36,816 bases of DNA. Source: Candidatus Poribacteria bacterium (lineage in GTDB: Bacteria; Poribacteria; WGA-4E; WGA-3G). Positions within the stretch are counted from its first letter, which is position 1; the number at the start of each line of letters is the position of its first letter. The translations under genes and the position numbers were made by a program. The notes beneath the pieces were generated by a model. The model was not told where the DNA came from and searched no databases. It worked only from the letters and a program-made list of their open reading frames with translations. The stretch covers positions 1 to 36,816 of the forward strand of contig JAGFCB010000273.1 in the NCBI GenBank assembly GCA_022394775.1, given 5' to 3'. Positions 15,628 through 23,813 of this stretch are shown in pieces.

Positions 15628-15652
15628 GATTTGGTTTGCTATAAACCAAATC
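15628..15652 (-). promoter_or_regulatory. Perfect hairpin next to the LamG-2 ribosome site
   Basis: GATTTGGTTT (15628-15637) and AAACCAAATC (15643-15652) pair perfectly around a 5-nt loop. In the minus-strand transcript the hairpin lies between the uxuA-like stop and the AAGGAG (15621-15626) of LamG protein 2, one base from it. It could terminate part of the upstream transcript, mark a processing site, or modulate initiation. No T-run follows. Confidence 0.55.
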
Positions 15653-15671
15653 GTTGTTTAAAACTAACAAT

Positions 15672-16658
15672 CTACTGTTCTGAGTTGACTGCCTGAATTA
15701 AGGCAATGATGTATCCGAACTGGAATGCCCATGCCTGTCGGACTCTGCCAGAAACACCCGGCGGTGCTGGGTCATCTGGATGTCCCGGTGCGTGGTCAGG
15801 CATCAGCATATACGGATATTCTGCATCTCGGAGGACCTGCGCGACTCTATGCATATCTAAGTGTCCCTCGTCGGGCCAGACCTCTTGGAAGTTGTGCAGT
15901 CCGCCACGGATATTGCGAAAGTGAATATTGAAAATCTTCTTGCGTTCACCAAAATACTGAATAATCTCATAGAACTCGGTGCTGGGATCGTCTAAACCCT
16001 CCGACACTGTGCCGCAGCAGAAGTTAAAACCGTGATACGGACTTTCCGCAATCTCGGCGTAACGTTTTAAGCCATCAAACACGGGGTAATTCCAGCGTTC
16101 GACACCTCTCAAGATAGGGGCAGGTGGGTCGTTCGGGTGGCATGCCATTTGGATTTTATTTTCTTCAGCAACGGGGATCACGCGTTCGAGGAAGTATGCG
16201 ATCCGATCAAATGCCTCTTCGCGACTCACTTCACCGGCTTCCGAAAGTGTTTCGTTATCATACTTGGAGAAATCGAAAGTGCTGTAACTTGAGCCGCCGC
16301 GTCCGAATGTACTCTCGGTTCGTTGATTTTGCAGGATACAAAAGTTATAGTTCAAACCTCGTAAACCTGCTGCCGCCGCGTTCTCAATTATTTTACAAAC
16401 TGCCTCGATGTCCTCGTCGCGCTGCGGATCTTGTGCAAGCGTAATGCTTCTCGGCATTCCGATATGAATCATCTCAAGGCTGACACCGGCTTCCGCTGCT
16501 TCTTCCTTATGTTGAATCAGCGTTTCGGTTTCAGTGTCTTCGGGGGTGGTATCCATATGTGTTACACCGTGCCGAGCGAGGAATGCCAACTCTTTTGAAG
16601 ATGTACCGATGCCTTGAACACCGACGTGCATCTCCGCTTTTTTGCGAGACTGTTTCAT
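15672..16658 (-). CDS. Mannonate dehydratase-like protein (UxuA family)
   Basis: From ATG 16658 the product is 328 residues. I reject the TTG at 16676 because the AAGGAG ribosome site lies within that extension. The UxuA TIM-barrel fingerprints are present: HPNDPP with His174 and Asp177, CCGT with Cys214/Cys215, NIHFRNI with His246, and LMPDHAPGHPDD with Asp288 and His289. UxuA dehydrates D-mannonate to 2-keto-3-deoxygluconate in uronate breakdown, using Mn/Fe. Family members in marine bacteria may act on related acids. It is first in a transcript that probably continues into the two LamG genes, and it has a near-consensus promoter. Confidence 0.85.
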   Translation of the reverse strand: MKQSRKKAEMHVGVQGIGTSSKELAFLARHGVTHMDTTPEDTETETLIQHKEEAAEAGVSLEMIHIGMPRSITLAQDPQRDEDIEAVCKIIENAAAAGLRGLNYNFCILQNQRTESTFGRGGSSYSTFDFSKYDNETLSEAGEVSREEAFDRIAYFLERVIPVAEENKIQMACHPNDPPAPILRGVERWNYPVFDGLKRYAEIAESPYHGFNFCCGTVSEGLDDPSTEFYEIIQYFGERKKIFNIHFRNIRGGLHNFQEVWPDEGHLDMHRVAQVLRDAEYPYMLMPDHAPGHPDDPAPPGVSGRVRQAWAFQFGYIIALIQAVNSEQ

Positions 16659-16723
16659 TGTTCCATGCTCCTTCAACGATTAAGTGTCCTATCTCAGATT
16701 TTGGACTCAGAAGGTATCTATGC

Positions 16724-16752
16724 ATCATAGCATGCTGCGAAAATTGTGTCAA
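16724..16752 (-). promoter_or_regulatory. Sigma70-type promoter for the uxuA-like gene
   Basis: On the minus strand TTGACA (16747-16752) and TATGAT (16724-16729) are separated by exactly 17 bp. The predicted start near 16717 gives a leader of about 60 nt to ATG 16658. This is one of the best promoter matches in the window. Confidence 0.75.
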
Positions 16753-16864
16753 TTCAAAACGTAAAATGAAAATACTTTAACAGAAAATTTTCTGGACGCG
16801 CGATCAGTTTTATGCTATGCTAATCTGCAGAATTTCATCAAAATTACACGATAGAGGAGAAATG

Positions 16865-18421
16865 ATGGCTAACGAAGATTACACCTCGCGCGTACCGCAT
16901 TATACGTTCGCGGACACATTGGAAGAGCAAGAAGCACAGTTGGAGACAAATCCGCTGATGCAACGGCTTAACGAGTATCGGAAAACGTATAAAGGTGATC
17001 CGCACCGTCCGATTTATCATTACATTAACCCCGAAGCGATGCTGAATGACCCAAACGGTCTCTGTTTCTGGCAGGGACGTTGGCATCTATTCTATCAGGC
17101 GTATCCACCTGAAGATACACGACAGCATTGGGGACACGCGATTAGCGATGACTTAATCCACTGGCGCGACCTACCCTACGCGATTTACCCGAACCCGGAA
17201 AGATGCTGTTTTTCCGGCGCGACGCTCGTAGAAGAAGACCGTGTGATAGCGATGTATCACGGCACAGTCGTCGGCAATATGGTAGCGGTGTCAAGCGATC
17301 CGCTGCTCCTGAATTGGGAGAAGGTATCCGGCAAAGCGGTGATCCCGGCGCAACATGCGGACGGCACGACACCCGTCTATCGCGTTTTTGATCCGTGTAT
17401 TTGGGAAAAAGACGGCATGTATTATTCGCTTTCTGGTGGTACACTCCCGCACGGTCCCGGCGGTAAACCGGTTCGTGCGAATTTCCTGCTCCGTTCAGCA
17501 GACTTAGCGAACTGGGTCTATCTGCACCCCTTCGTTGAAGATGATCTGTTCACGTTGGTGGGCGATGATGGTGCCTGTCCGTATTTTTGGCCCATCGGTA
17601 ACCGACATATACTTCTCTTCTTTAGTCACATGAGTGGCGGACAGTATCTACTCGGTGATTATGATACCGAACGCGACAAATTCATCGTGACAGCAGGTGC
17701 GAAAAACAATTTCGGGGCGGCATCTCCTGCGGGTGTCCACGCACCCTCTGCAACGCCTGACGGTAACGGTGGACTTATCGTTATTTATAACATGAATCCG
17801 GCGAAGCCTACCAAAGGTTGGAACCAGATTATGACGCTCCCGCGTCGCCTGACACTTCTCTCCAGAGATGAAGTCGGAGTTGAACCTGCGGGTGATATTG
17901 AATCATTGCGATACGAACATCGTCATGTCAATGCGATGACACTTCCTGCAAATGAAGAAGTCGTGCTGGATGGCATAAATGGCAATGCTATGGAGATTGA
18001 ACTTGAAATTGATGTAAAGTCAGCACCAATGGTTGAACTCAATGTCCTTCGGTCACCCCAGAAGGAAGAATTTACTCGGATCGCTTTTTTCAGAGAACGC
18101 GGTCTGCGCAATCTGAATCCTGGTGTTGATGTGCGTGATAGCCTACTAACGATTGATTCATCGTATTCTTCGACTGCATCGGATGTGCTCTCACGCGCCC
18201 CTGAAACCGGAGCGGTCTCAATCGCGAAAGATGAAACCCTCAAATTGCGGGTATTCGTTGACAAGAGCGTGGTGGAGGTGTTCGCTAACGGAAAGCAGTG
18301 TGTCGCGATGCGTGTCTATCCTGACAAAGAAGAGAGTGTTGGTGTGTCATTGCGTTCACAAGGTCAAGCCTGCGAACTCAAATCTTTGGATGCTTGGCAG
18401 ATGACGGACATTTATGCTTAA
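16865..18421 (+). CDS. GH32-type beta-fructosidase-like protein, acid/base Glu missing
   Basis: The start ATG 16865 (or 16862) follows GAGGAG; the upstream in-frame ATG at 16817 is unsupported. The product is 518 residues with a five-bladed-propeller GH32 domain then a C-terminal beta-sandwich (from about 370; KLRVFVDKSVVEVFANG is characteristic). The nucleophile motif is present as NDPNG (Asp62). The RDP motif is altered to VFDP (Asp176). The EC motif that supplies the acid/base glutamate reads G-A-C-P (Ala237-Cys238). With this residue lost, normal hydrolysis of fructosides is doubtful; an altered substrate or a binding function is possible. There is no signal peptide. It is divergent from the uxuA-like gene. 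Confidence 0.85.
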   Translation: MANEDYTSRVPHYTFADTLEEQEAQLETNPLMQRLNEYRKTYKGDPHRPIYHYINPEAMLNDPNGLCFWQGRWHLFYQAYPPEDTRQHWGHAISDDLIHWRDLPYAIYPNPERCCFSGATLVEEDRVIAMYHGTVVGNMVAVSSDPLLLNWEKVSGKAVIPAQHADGTTPVYRVFDPCIWEKDGMYYSLSGGTLPHGPGGKPVRANFLLRSADLANWVYLHPFVEDDLFTLVGDDGACPYFWPIGNRHILLFFSHMSGGQYLLGDYDTERDKFIVTAGAKNNFGAASPAGVHAPSATPDGNGGLIVIYNMNPAKPTKGWNQIMTLPRRLTLLSRDEVGVEPAGDIESLRYEHRHVNAMTLPANEEVVLDGINGNAMEIELEIDVKSAPMVELNVLRSPQKEEFTRIAFFRERGLRNLNPGVDVRDSLLTIDSSYSSTASDVLSRAPETGAVSIAKDETLKLRVFVDKSVVEVFANGKQCVAMRVYPDKEESVGVSLRSQGQACELKSLDAWQMTDIYA

Positions 18422-18435
18422 CGCCTTCCTGCCAA

Positions 18436-18460
18436 ATCCGTATGCTTTAGCTTACCGGAT
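18436..18460 (+). mobile_element. IS200/IS605-type right-end hairpin (copy 3)
   Basis: ATCCGTATGCT and AGCTTACCGGAT pair around TT with one bulged C. The stem bases differ from copies 1 and 4 but remain complementary, and the TGCTTTAGCTT core is kept. It begins 15 bp after the GH32 stop codon, so it may now act as that gene's terminator. Confidence 0.55.
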
Positions 18461-18496
18461 GTAGATGAGAAGCCATAACGTTATTTGAAAAATGAA

Positions 18497-18514
18497 CTTG
18501 ACTTTTTAGTCAAG
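18497..18514 (+). terminator. Small hairpin downstream of the GH32-like gene
   Basis: CTTGACT (18497-18503) and AGTCAAG (18508-18514) form a perfect 7-bp stem with a TTTT loop. No strong T-run follows. The TTGACT could also be read as a -35 box for the next gene, but no good -10 box is spaced correctly. Confidence 0.35.
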
Positions 18515-18566
18515 AATTGTGGTTTAGATACCCTCTCGTTAAAATCAATCAATAAGGAGAATTTCA

Positions 18567-19310
18567 ATGATTAAACGAATTATCTTTTGCCTATTCTTTT
18601 GTTGTGTATTCACATCTCTAATTTATGCCGCCGATACCCCTAAACTCTTTACAAAAGATAACGTTCTTGCCGCGGGGTGTTATAATGATGGATTCAGTAG
18701 TAGTGATATGACACTTATTATACAACTCACCGTTGGAAATGATATTATTTTTGACGAGGGCGTTGAGGTGAAATATCATGTGCCTGACAAAGACGTTGAT
18801 GGGTGGACTGAGCTTGAATTTGACGATAAGAGTTGGAAAAATGGCATCACCAGTATCGGTTATGGTGACGGTGATGACAATACGGAAATCAAAGCAGGTG
18901 AGGTTGGCTCACTTTACACGCGCTATCACTTTGATGTACCTAAGGCGACCACATCGAAAAAAATTATGTTTCGGATTGACTATGACGATTCCTACATCCT
19001 GTGGCTGAATGGTGTTGAAATAGGACGTTCAGCCAATATTGCAACGCTCTCTCCTGTAGGCGAAATTCCTGCATGGGATGTATCGCGAATTGTGGATTCG
19101 ATGCCCGATGTTGAAGCAACGAAAGTCCCTAAAGGAAAGCCGAACAAAGACCGTTGGAAGAGGGCTGTGACACCAAGAGATCGGGATGTACACGAGACAA
19201 TTCATGAATTTGAGATTGATGTCAAATTTGGTGGCGGATCAGCGTTGTCGGTTGAAGCTGCAGATAAGTTAACAACTGCGTGGGCAAGACTGAAAGTTGA
19301 TTTAGATTGA
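18567..19310 (+). CDS. Secreted beta-sandwich protein with shared C-terminal motif
   Basis: Length is 247 residues. A signal peptide (about 1-21) is followed by a region with WTELEFDDKSWKNG, IGYGDGDDNT, LYTRYHFDV and FRIDYDDSYILWLNGVEIGRS. That pattern is typical of galactose-binding-like jelly-roll modules found beside CotH or lamin-tail domains. A basic Lys/Arg-rich segment follows (KGKPNKDRWKRAVTPRDRD). The C-terminus VEAADKLTTAWARLKVDLD matches the tail of three LamG proteins in this window, although the body is unrelated. AAGGAG precedes the ATG. It is presumably exported and handled by the same sorting or anchoring route. Precise function unknown. Confidence 0.8.
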   Translation: MIKRIIFCLFFCCVFTSLIYAADTPKLFTKDNVLAAGCYNDGFSSSDMTLIIQLTVGNDIIFDEGVEVKYHVPDKDVDGWTELEFDDKSWKNGITSIGYGDGDDNTEIKAGEVGSLYTRYHFDVPKATTSKKIMFRIDYDDSYILWLNGVEIGRSANIATLSPVGEIPAWDVSRIVDSMPDVEATKVPKGKPNKDRWKRAVTPRDRDVHETIHEFEIDVKFGGGSALSVEAADKLTTAWARLKVDLD

Positions 19311-19376
19311 CAGGAATCGCTCTGTTTTTCGATCTCTATTTAATCCTGGAAACTTGAGGTTAATGGGGACTATCAT

Positions 19377-19394
19377 CGGGGCTTTAGCGTCCCG
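19377..19394 (+). repeat. GGGGCTTTAGC-type hairpin
   Basis: CGGGGC and GCGTCCCG pair around TTTA just upstream of the next gene. The GCTTTAGC centre resembles the IS605-type right-end hairpins elsewhere in the window, so it may be a fifth scar. This is weaker than the other four. Confidence 0.35.
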
Positions 19395-19409
19395 TAAGGG
19401 AATATAAAA

Positions 19410-20108
19410 TTGCGGAATTTCACTTCTTCAACCTCTGCCATCCAATACGCTGCGGATCTTTATAATGTTAAAGAGGTTACGCTCCACGGCACGGCAGATT
19501 TATCGTTCTGGGAAGGAGTGTTACGCAAAGAAAATCTCTTCCCATATTGTGAAGCAGATAAGGCTGTTCTCTTGCTCAGTGCGATAGATGCGAAGTGGAG
19601 GGGATTCAGGTTTAAGGAGTTTGTTATCGCTGTTGGGATTTGCTTTGATGAAAACGGAACGAGTTTGGATGGATACTATTTGCCACACGCATTTAACTCC
19701 TCCAAACTCTTGGTTTTCTCAGAACGGGTGTTTTTTAAGACTCCCTATTTTCGAGGCAACATCCGACTCGAAAACAAACTCCCTGCTTCCCTCAGAGTAC
19801 AGGACAGAAATGAAGTTCTTCTCCACGCGAGGATGTCTATTCCGGGCACACCACCGATAGTTGAATACCTGGAATGGGAGGGTCCTATTTTTCTGCCGAA
19901 TAACCGCGGTAAATTCTTCGCTGTGCTGGCGGGTGAGGCTGAAATGTATCCTTTTTCATCCGAAACGGACCGGTTTGAGATCAAACCGTCTGCACGTCAT
20001 CAAATTTTTCAACAACTGATCGACAGCGATTTTGCTGGTAGCGTATGGAGTCTGAGAAGCAACTCTCGCCACGCAAAGTCAAAGACTTACAAAGAGATTG
20101 CTGAATAA
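19410..20108 (+). CDS. Uncharacterised 232-residue protein
   Basis: I do not recognise this family. The frame is open for 232 codons from TTG 19410, with AAGGGA about nine bases upstream. No signal peptide or membrane segment is seen. The middle (KEFVIAVGICFDENGTSLDGYYLPHAF, then IPGTPPIVEYLEWEGPIF and FFAVLAGEAEMYPF) reads like alternating beta strands. The layout is loosely reminiscent of acetoacetate-decarboxylase-like barrels, but no catalytic lysine motif is evident. It stands alone between a secreted protein and the metallopeptidase gene. Codon use matches its neighbours, so it is likely a real gene. Confidence 0.65.
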   Translation: MRNFTSSTSAIQYAADLYNVKEVTLHGTADLSFWEGVLRKENLFPYCEADKAVLLLSAIDAKWRGFRFKEFVIAVGICFDENGTSLDGYYLPHAFNSSKLLVFSERVFFKTPYFRGNIRLENKLPASLRVQDRNEVLLHARMSIPGTPPIVEYLEWEGPIFLPNNRGKFFAVLAGEAEMYPFSSETDRFEIKPSARHQIFQQLIDSDFAGSVWSLRSNSRHAKSKTYKEIAE

Positions 20109-20207
20109 CGGGTGACCTAAATCGTTTCGATGGATGTGTGGTAGATGCGTCCATCTGGCAGAAATTAAAGTATTGGGAAGGAAAAAAAAAGAGAGTGAGT
20201 CTCATTT

Positions 20208-21443
20208 ATGTTTTATCTAACTGCTGTTTTCATAGTTTACGTGCTATTTTTTTCCATTCAACTAACTGCAACAGCGCAAAATCTCAACATCTCTGAGCCG
20301 CGACCGCCATCGACTACTGTTCGCAAAACTTTTAACTTGGATCCGTTTTATCAGCAGTGGATCGATGTAGAGGGATTACCTGTTGTTGCATCGGCGAAGG
20401 TGAATCCGTATGCTGTTCGGGAGGCGGCGTGGCTCATTCGGCAAATGCTTGGGCATCGTCAGGATATATTACAAGCACTCGCAGAAAATAACGTGCGTTT
20501 TGCTGTGATGGCATATAACGAACTGACAACACAGATTCCCGAACATAGCGATCTGCAACCGGACTATTATTGGGATCGACGGGCACGCGGTTTGGGTTCC
20601 ACGCCATCGCGACCCGCTGTCAGTTGTGGTGAGGAGAACTTGCTTAATTACGAAGGCGATCCGTATTCGACTGAGAATATTCTGGTGCATGAGTTCGCGC
20701 ATGCGATTCACCAAATGGGATTAAATATGGTGGATCCGAGTTTCGATGCCCGTCTTAAAGTACTATACGATGCTGCAGTTGAAAAAGGGTTGTGGGAAAA
20801 TACCTACGCTATTACGAACAAGGCGGAGTACTGGGCTGAAGGCACGCAGTCATGGTTTGACACCAACCGAGCAAACGACGATCAACATAACCATGTCGAC
20901 ACCCGCGACAAGTTAAAAGAGTATGATCCAGCACTCGCGATGCTGCTCACCGAAGTTTATGGTGATAAAGATTGGCGATACACGCAGGCGGTAACCCGTT
21001 TACGTCTCTCACATCTCCAGGGGTTCAACCCTGAAACATCTCCGAAGTTTGAATGGCCCGCTGAGTTGTTAGCTTTACACGAATTTCACCAGCAGTTGAA
21101 AGACCCAAACAGCGAAGGTGGTAACAGGTGGGTGGAGTTGGAGAGACACAATCCGAGTTTGCTTCCAAATCTAAGATCGGGTGCCAGTGACACCGAAACT
21201 GCAATTATCTTTGTGAATGGCACTAAAGCCGAGATTACCTATTATTGGATAGATGGTGAGGGTGAAGAAAAGTACTATGGCAAGATACCGGCTGGTGATT
21301 TTGTCAATCAGCACACATACGCTGGGCATATTTGGTTGGTCAAAGGTGCTAATGAAGGTAACATCGCTGTGTTCCGTGCTGAGGAAAAAACGGGACGCGC
21401 CTTTGCTGATCTGGAGCCATCGACTGAGGAAAAATCTAAGTGA
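20208..21443 (+). CDS. Secreted zinc metallopeptidase-like protein with C-terminal VHL beta-type domain
   Basis: Length is 411 residues. A signal peptide (about 1-24, ending ATAQ) is followed by a helical gluzincin-like domain with HEFAH (161-165) and a downstream glutamate (Glu211 in YWAEGTQSWF) as probable third zinc ligand. Residues about 332-390 match the human von Hippel-Lindau beta domain: IIFVNGTK, YYWIDGEGEEKYYGKIPAG, and TYAGHIWLVK, comparable with SYRGHLWLFR of pVHL. In eukaryotes this sandwich binds hydroxyproline peptides; here it is an accessory module, perhaps for substrate binding. The protein is presumably extracellular or periplasmic. The Nudix gene overlaps its stop codon, so the two are translationally coupled. 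Confidence 0.85.
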   Translation: MFYLTAVFIVYVLFFSIQLTATAQNLNISEPRPPSTTVRKTFNLDPFYQQWIDVEGLPVVASAKVNPYAVREAAWLIRQMLGHRQDILQALAENNVRFAVMAYNELTTQIPEHSDLQPDYYWDRRARGLGSTPSRPAVSCGEENLLNYEGDPYSTENILVHEFAHAIHQMGLNMVDPSFDARLKVLYDAAVEKGLWENTYAITNKAEYWAEGTQSWFDTNRANDDQHNHVDTRDKLKEYDPALAMLLTEVYGDKDWRYTQAVTRLRLSHLQGFNPETSPKFEWPAELLALHEFHQQLKDPNSEGGNRWVELERHNPSLLPNLRSGASDTETAIIFVNGTKAEITYYWIDGEGEEKYYGKIPAGDFVNQHTYAGHIWLVKGANEGNIAVFRAEEKTGRAFADLEPSTEEKSK

Positions 21444-22069
21444 ATAAGGTTGTCCAGAAGGTAACTGCGTTTATCATACGCGAAAGGGATGGTATCAAAG
21501 AATTACTTGTCTTTAAACATCCGACTGCGGGCATCCAAATTCCGGCAGGCACTGTTGAGGAAGGCGAAAACATTGAAATCGCCGTAAAAAGAGAAGTTTA
21601 TGAAGAAACAGGCTTACAGTTTGTAGAAATCGAAGACTATCTGGATTGTTTTGAAAATGAATTGGAAGATAACGAAAGAATCATAGCAGAAACGACAGAG
21701 GTTTATATCGGACCCAACTTAAGCGCAATCCCCTACAAGCGAAAGCTGCCCAAAGGACTTACCGTTGATTACCTTTCTGCACAGGCAGATTTTACACACA
21801 TTTCGTACATTGAATATGAATATGACCAATTTTACAAACCTATCTGCATTGACACTAACATTACAGGGTGGGTGCCGAATAAAAACATAAGTGCCCAGAA
21901 GAAAAGACATTTTTTCCAACTAACAACACAAGAAGAAACAGCGGATGCGTGGGAATTAAAGAGCGATCAAGGACACGTTTTCAAGCCGTACTGGACACCG
22001 CTTTCGCCGAAACCCCAAATTATACCGCCACAAGACAAGTGGTTGGATTTTGTCTACGAGAGAATCTGA
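21440..22069 (+). CDS. Nudix hydrolase
   Basis: Length is 209 residues. The Nudix box GX5EX7REUXEEXGU is complete: G-TVEEG-E-NIEIAVK-REVYEETGL, near residues 37-59. It hydrolyses a nucleoside diphosphate linked to another moiety; the substrate cannot be read. The long C-terminal part (about 100-209), with several tryptophans and aromatic residues, is unassigned. The start GTG 21440 overlaps the TGA stop of the metallopeptidase gene (GTGA), so it depends on translational coupling. This pairing of a secreted peptidase with a cytosolic Nudix enzyme has no obvious metabolic logic. Confidence 0.9.
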   Translation: MNKVVQKVTAFIIRERDGIKELLVFKHPTAGIQIPAGTVEEGENIEIAVKREVYEETGLQFVEIEDYLDCFENELEDNERIIAETTEVYIGPNLSAIPYKRKLPKGLTVDYLSAQADFTHISYIEYEYDQFYKPICIDTNITGWVPNKNISAQKKRHFFQLTTQEETADAWELKSDQGHVFKPYWTPLSPKPQIIPPQDKWLDFVYERI

Positions 22070-22148
22070 ATTGTGGTAAAATGAATATGAGTAGCGGGAG
22101 GTTGCCTCGCCTTTACAGTTAGCATGTTGGAAAGGGAGTAGGATAATT

Positions 22149-23300
22149 ATGAAACGCATTAAACTAACTTCGTTGGGACAAATCCGTGAAGCCGACATCT
22201 CCTTTGGGGATCTGACAGTATTCGTCGGTGAACAAGCGAGTGGAAAGAGCATTCTGCTCCAACTTGTGAAACTGATTTCAGATCCAGGGAACATTACGCA
22301 GACTCTCAAAAAACACGGTTTTGATTGGCAGAAAAAAGCCGAGGATTTTTTGTCCCTTTATTTGGGTGAAGGGATGCAAACAATTTGGAACCCAGATGAG
22401 ACGAAAGTCACCATTGATAAAGTAGATTTTACACCTCGAAAGGCGTTGTTGAAACGAAAGAAAGATAATAACCTCTTTCTGATACCGGCACACCGAGTTG
22501 TGACGCTGAAAGATGGGTGGCCTCGTGCTTTTACGGACTATGCGACGAGTGATCCGTACGTCGTTAAGGAGTTCAGTGAACAATTGCGCTTATTAATGGA
22601 GGCAGGGTTAGGTTCAGGTGAACGTGCTATATTTCCGCAGGAAGGGCGCATGAATAAAGTGCTCCGAGACGCGATCGGACAAAGCATCTTTGGAGACGCT
22701 GAGATCAGATTGGATAGATCTCGGTTACGTAAGCGTATTGTATTAGACGTTGCAGATAGCCAACTGCCGTTTATGGTTTGGTCTACTGGTCAGAGGGAAT
22801 TCACACCTCTCCTACTGGGTTTGTATTGGTTGATGCCTTCTGGGAAGGCGCGGAAAAAAGATAATATCAACTGGGTTGTTATTGAAGAACCGGAAATGGG
22901 TTTACATCCGCAAGCGATCTCAGCACTGCTTCTTATTTTTTTGGAGCTGCTAAGGAGGGGCTATAAAGTCATCATTTCTACCCATTCAGCACAAATTTTA
23001 GAATTCCTCTGGGCAATTCGATTTATTGCTAAATCAAATTCTGGTTCTACACGGTTAAGACAGTTGTTAAATTTGAAAGCGGATGCCTATTCCAGGGATC
23101 TCACCGAGACAATCTTGGATGAAAAAACTTTCAAATCCTATTATTTCTCTCGTCAGGATAGTGTTGTGAGCGTCAAAGACATTTCAACCTTAGACGCTGA
23201 AGATCCGGATGAAGCCGTATCGGATTGGGGCGGTCTTACACTGTTTAGTACGAAGTCTGCTGATATTGTCACAGCATCTGTGTGGGAGAGTGATCTTTGA
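22149..23300 (+). CDS. OLD/ABC-like AAA ATPase of a putative two-gene defence module
   Basis: Length is 383 residues. Walker A is GEQASGKS (27-34), an ABC-type signature STGQRE lies at 212-217, Walker B is VVIEEPEMGLHP (243-254), and the switch histidine is in ISTHSAQ (His279). This architecture is that of the AAA_15/AAA_21 group, which supplies ATPases for OLD nucleases, PARIS, Septu, retron and Abi systems. No TOPRIM or nuclease domain is fused, since the chain ends about 100 residues after the histidine. GGGAG/AGGA precedes the ATG. The stop overlaps the TTG start of the next gene, indicating a stoichiometric pair. Confidence 0.88.
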   Translation: MKRIKLTSLGQIREADISFGDLTVFVGEQASGKSILLQLVKLISDPGNITQTLKKHGFDWQKKAEDFLSLYLGEGMQTIWNPDETKVTIDKVDFTPRKALLKRKKDNNLFLIPAHRVVTLKDGWPRAFTDYATSDPYVVKEFSEQLRLLMEAGLGSGERAIFPQEGRMNKVLRDAIGQSIFGDAEIRLDRSRLRKRIVLDVADSQLPFMVWSTGQREFTPLLLGLYWLMPSGKARKKDNINWVVIEEPEMGLHPQAISALLLIFLELLRRGYKVIISTHSAQILEFLWAIRFIAKSNSGSTRLRQLLNLKADAYSRDLTETILDEKTFKSYYFSRQDSVVSVKDISTLDAEDPDEAVSDWGGLTLFSTKSADIVTASVWESDL

Positions 23301-23758
23301 ATTTTGCCGATGCTGTTGGACGTACGCCCGAAATTGCCGAATGTCTGAAAAATGGGTTACAGGCATTAAAGCGACAAGATAGAAATCAAATAAGATACAA
23401 CGCATCGCGCGACCTAAAAGGTAGTGTTGATATAGACACCTGTCTCAGAGAGCGTTATCCGACTGGGTCTCGCTGGGATTATGTATTTGGCTATAAAGAT
23501 CGGATCTATTACATGGAAATTCATCCGGCGGGAAGCACTGGTGAAGTGAAAAGGATTGTAGCGAAATTAGAGTGGTTAAAACAGTGGCGTAGATGTTCTG
23601 CAAAAAGTCTTGAGGATTTGGAAAGTCAGAGTACTTATCACTGGATTTCTACCGGAAAAACTTTATCAAGTTTGAAAAGAGGTAAGTATCGTCAGATGTT
23701 GGCGCAAAATGGTATTCGTGGGCCAGATGCTGTGCTAAATGCAGATACTGTCCCATAA
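23297..23758 (+). CDS. Putative PD-(D/E)XK-like small effector coupled to the ATPase
   Basis: Length is 153 residues, starting at TTG 23297, which overlaps the ATPase stop (TTGA). The segment WDYVFGYKDRIYYMEIHPA supplies Asp61 and, 13 residues on, E-x-H (Glu74, His76). It is followed by a basic helix TGEVKRIVAKLEWLKQW. This resembles a PD-(D/E)XK nuclease core in which the lysine is replaced by histidine, but the match is by eye only. No signal or membrane segment. It is most likely the effector or accessory subunit of the ATPase. A non-nuclease role remains possible. Confidence 0.7.
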   Translation: MNFADAVGRTPEIAECLKNGLQALKRQDRNQIRYNASRDLKGSVDIDTCLRERYPTGSRWDYVFGYKDRIYYMEIHPAGSTGEVKRIVAKLEWLKQWRRCSAKSLEDLESQSTYHWISTGKTLSSLKRGKYRQMLAQNGIRGPDAVLNADTVP

Positions 23759-23813
23759 ACATATTACTGTCAAAACTCCTCTCATTTAACAAAACTCTCT
23801 TGGAGGAAACAAG

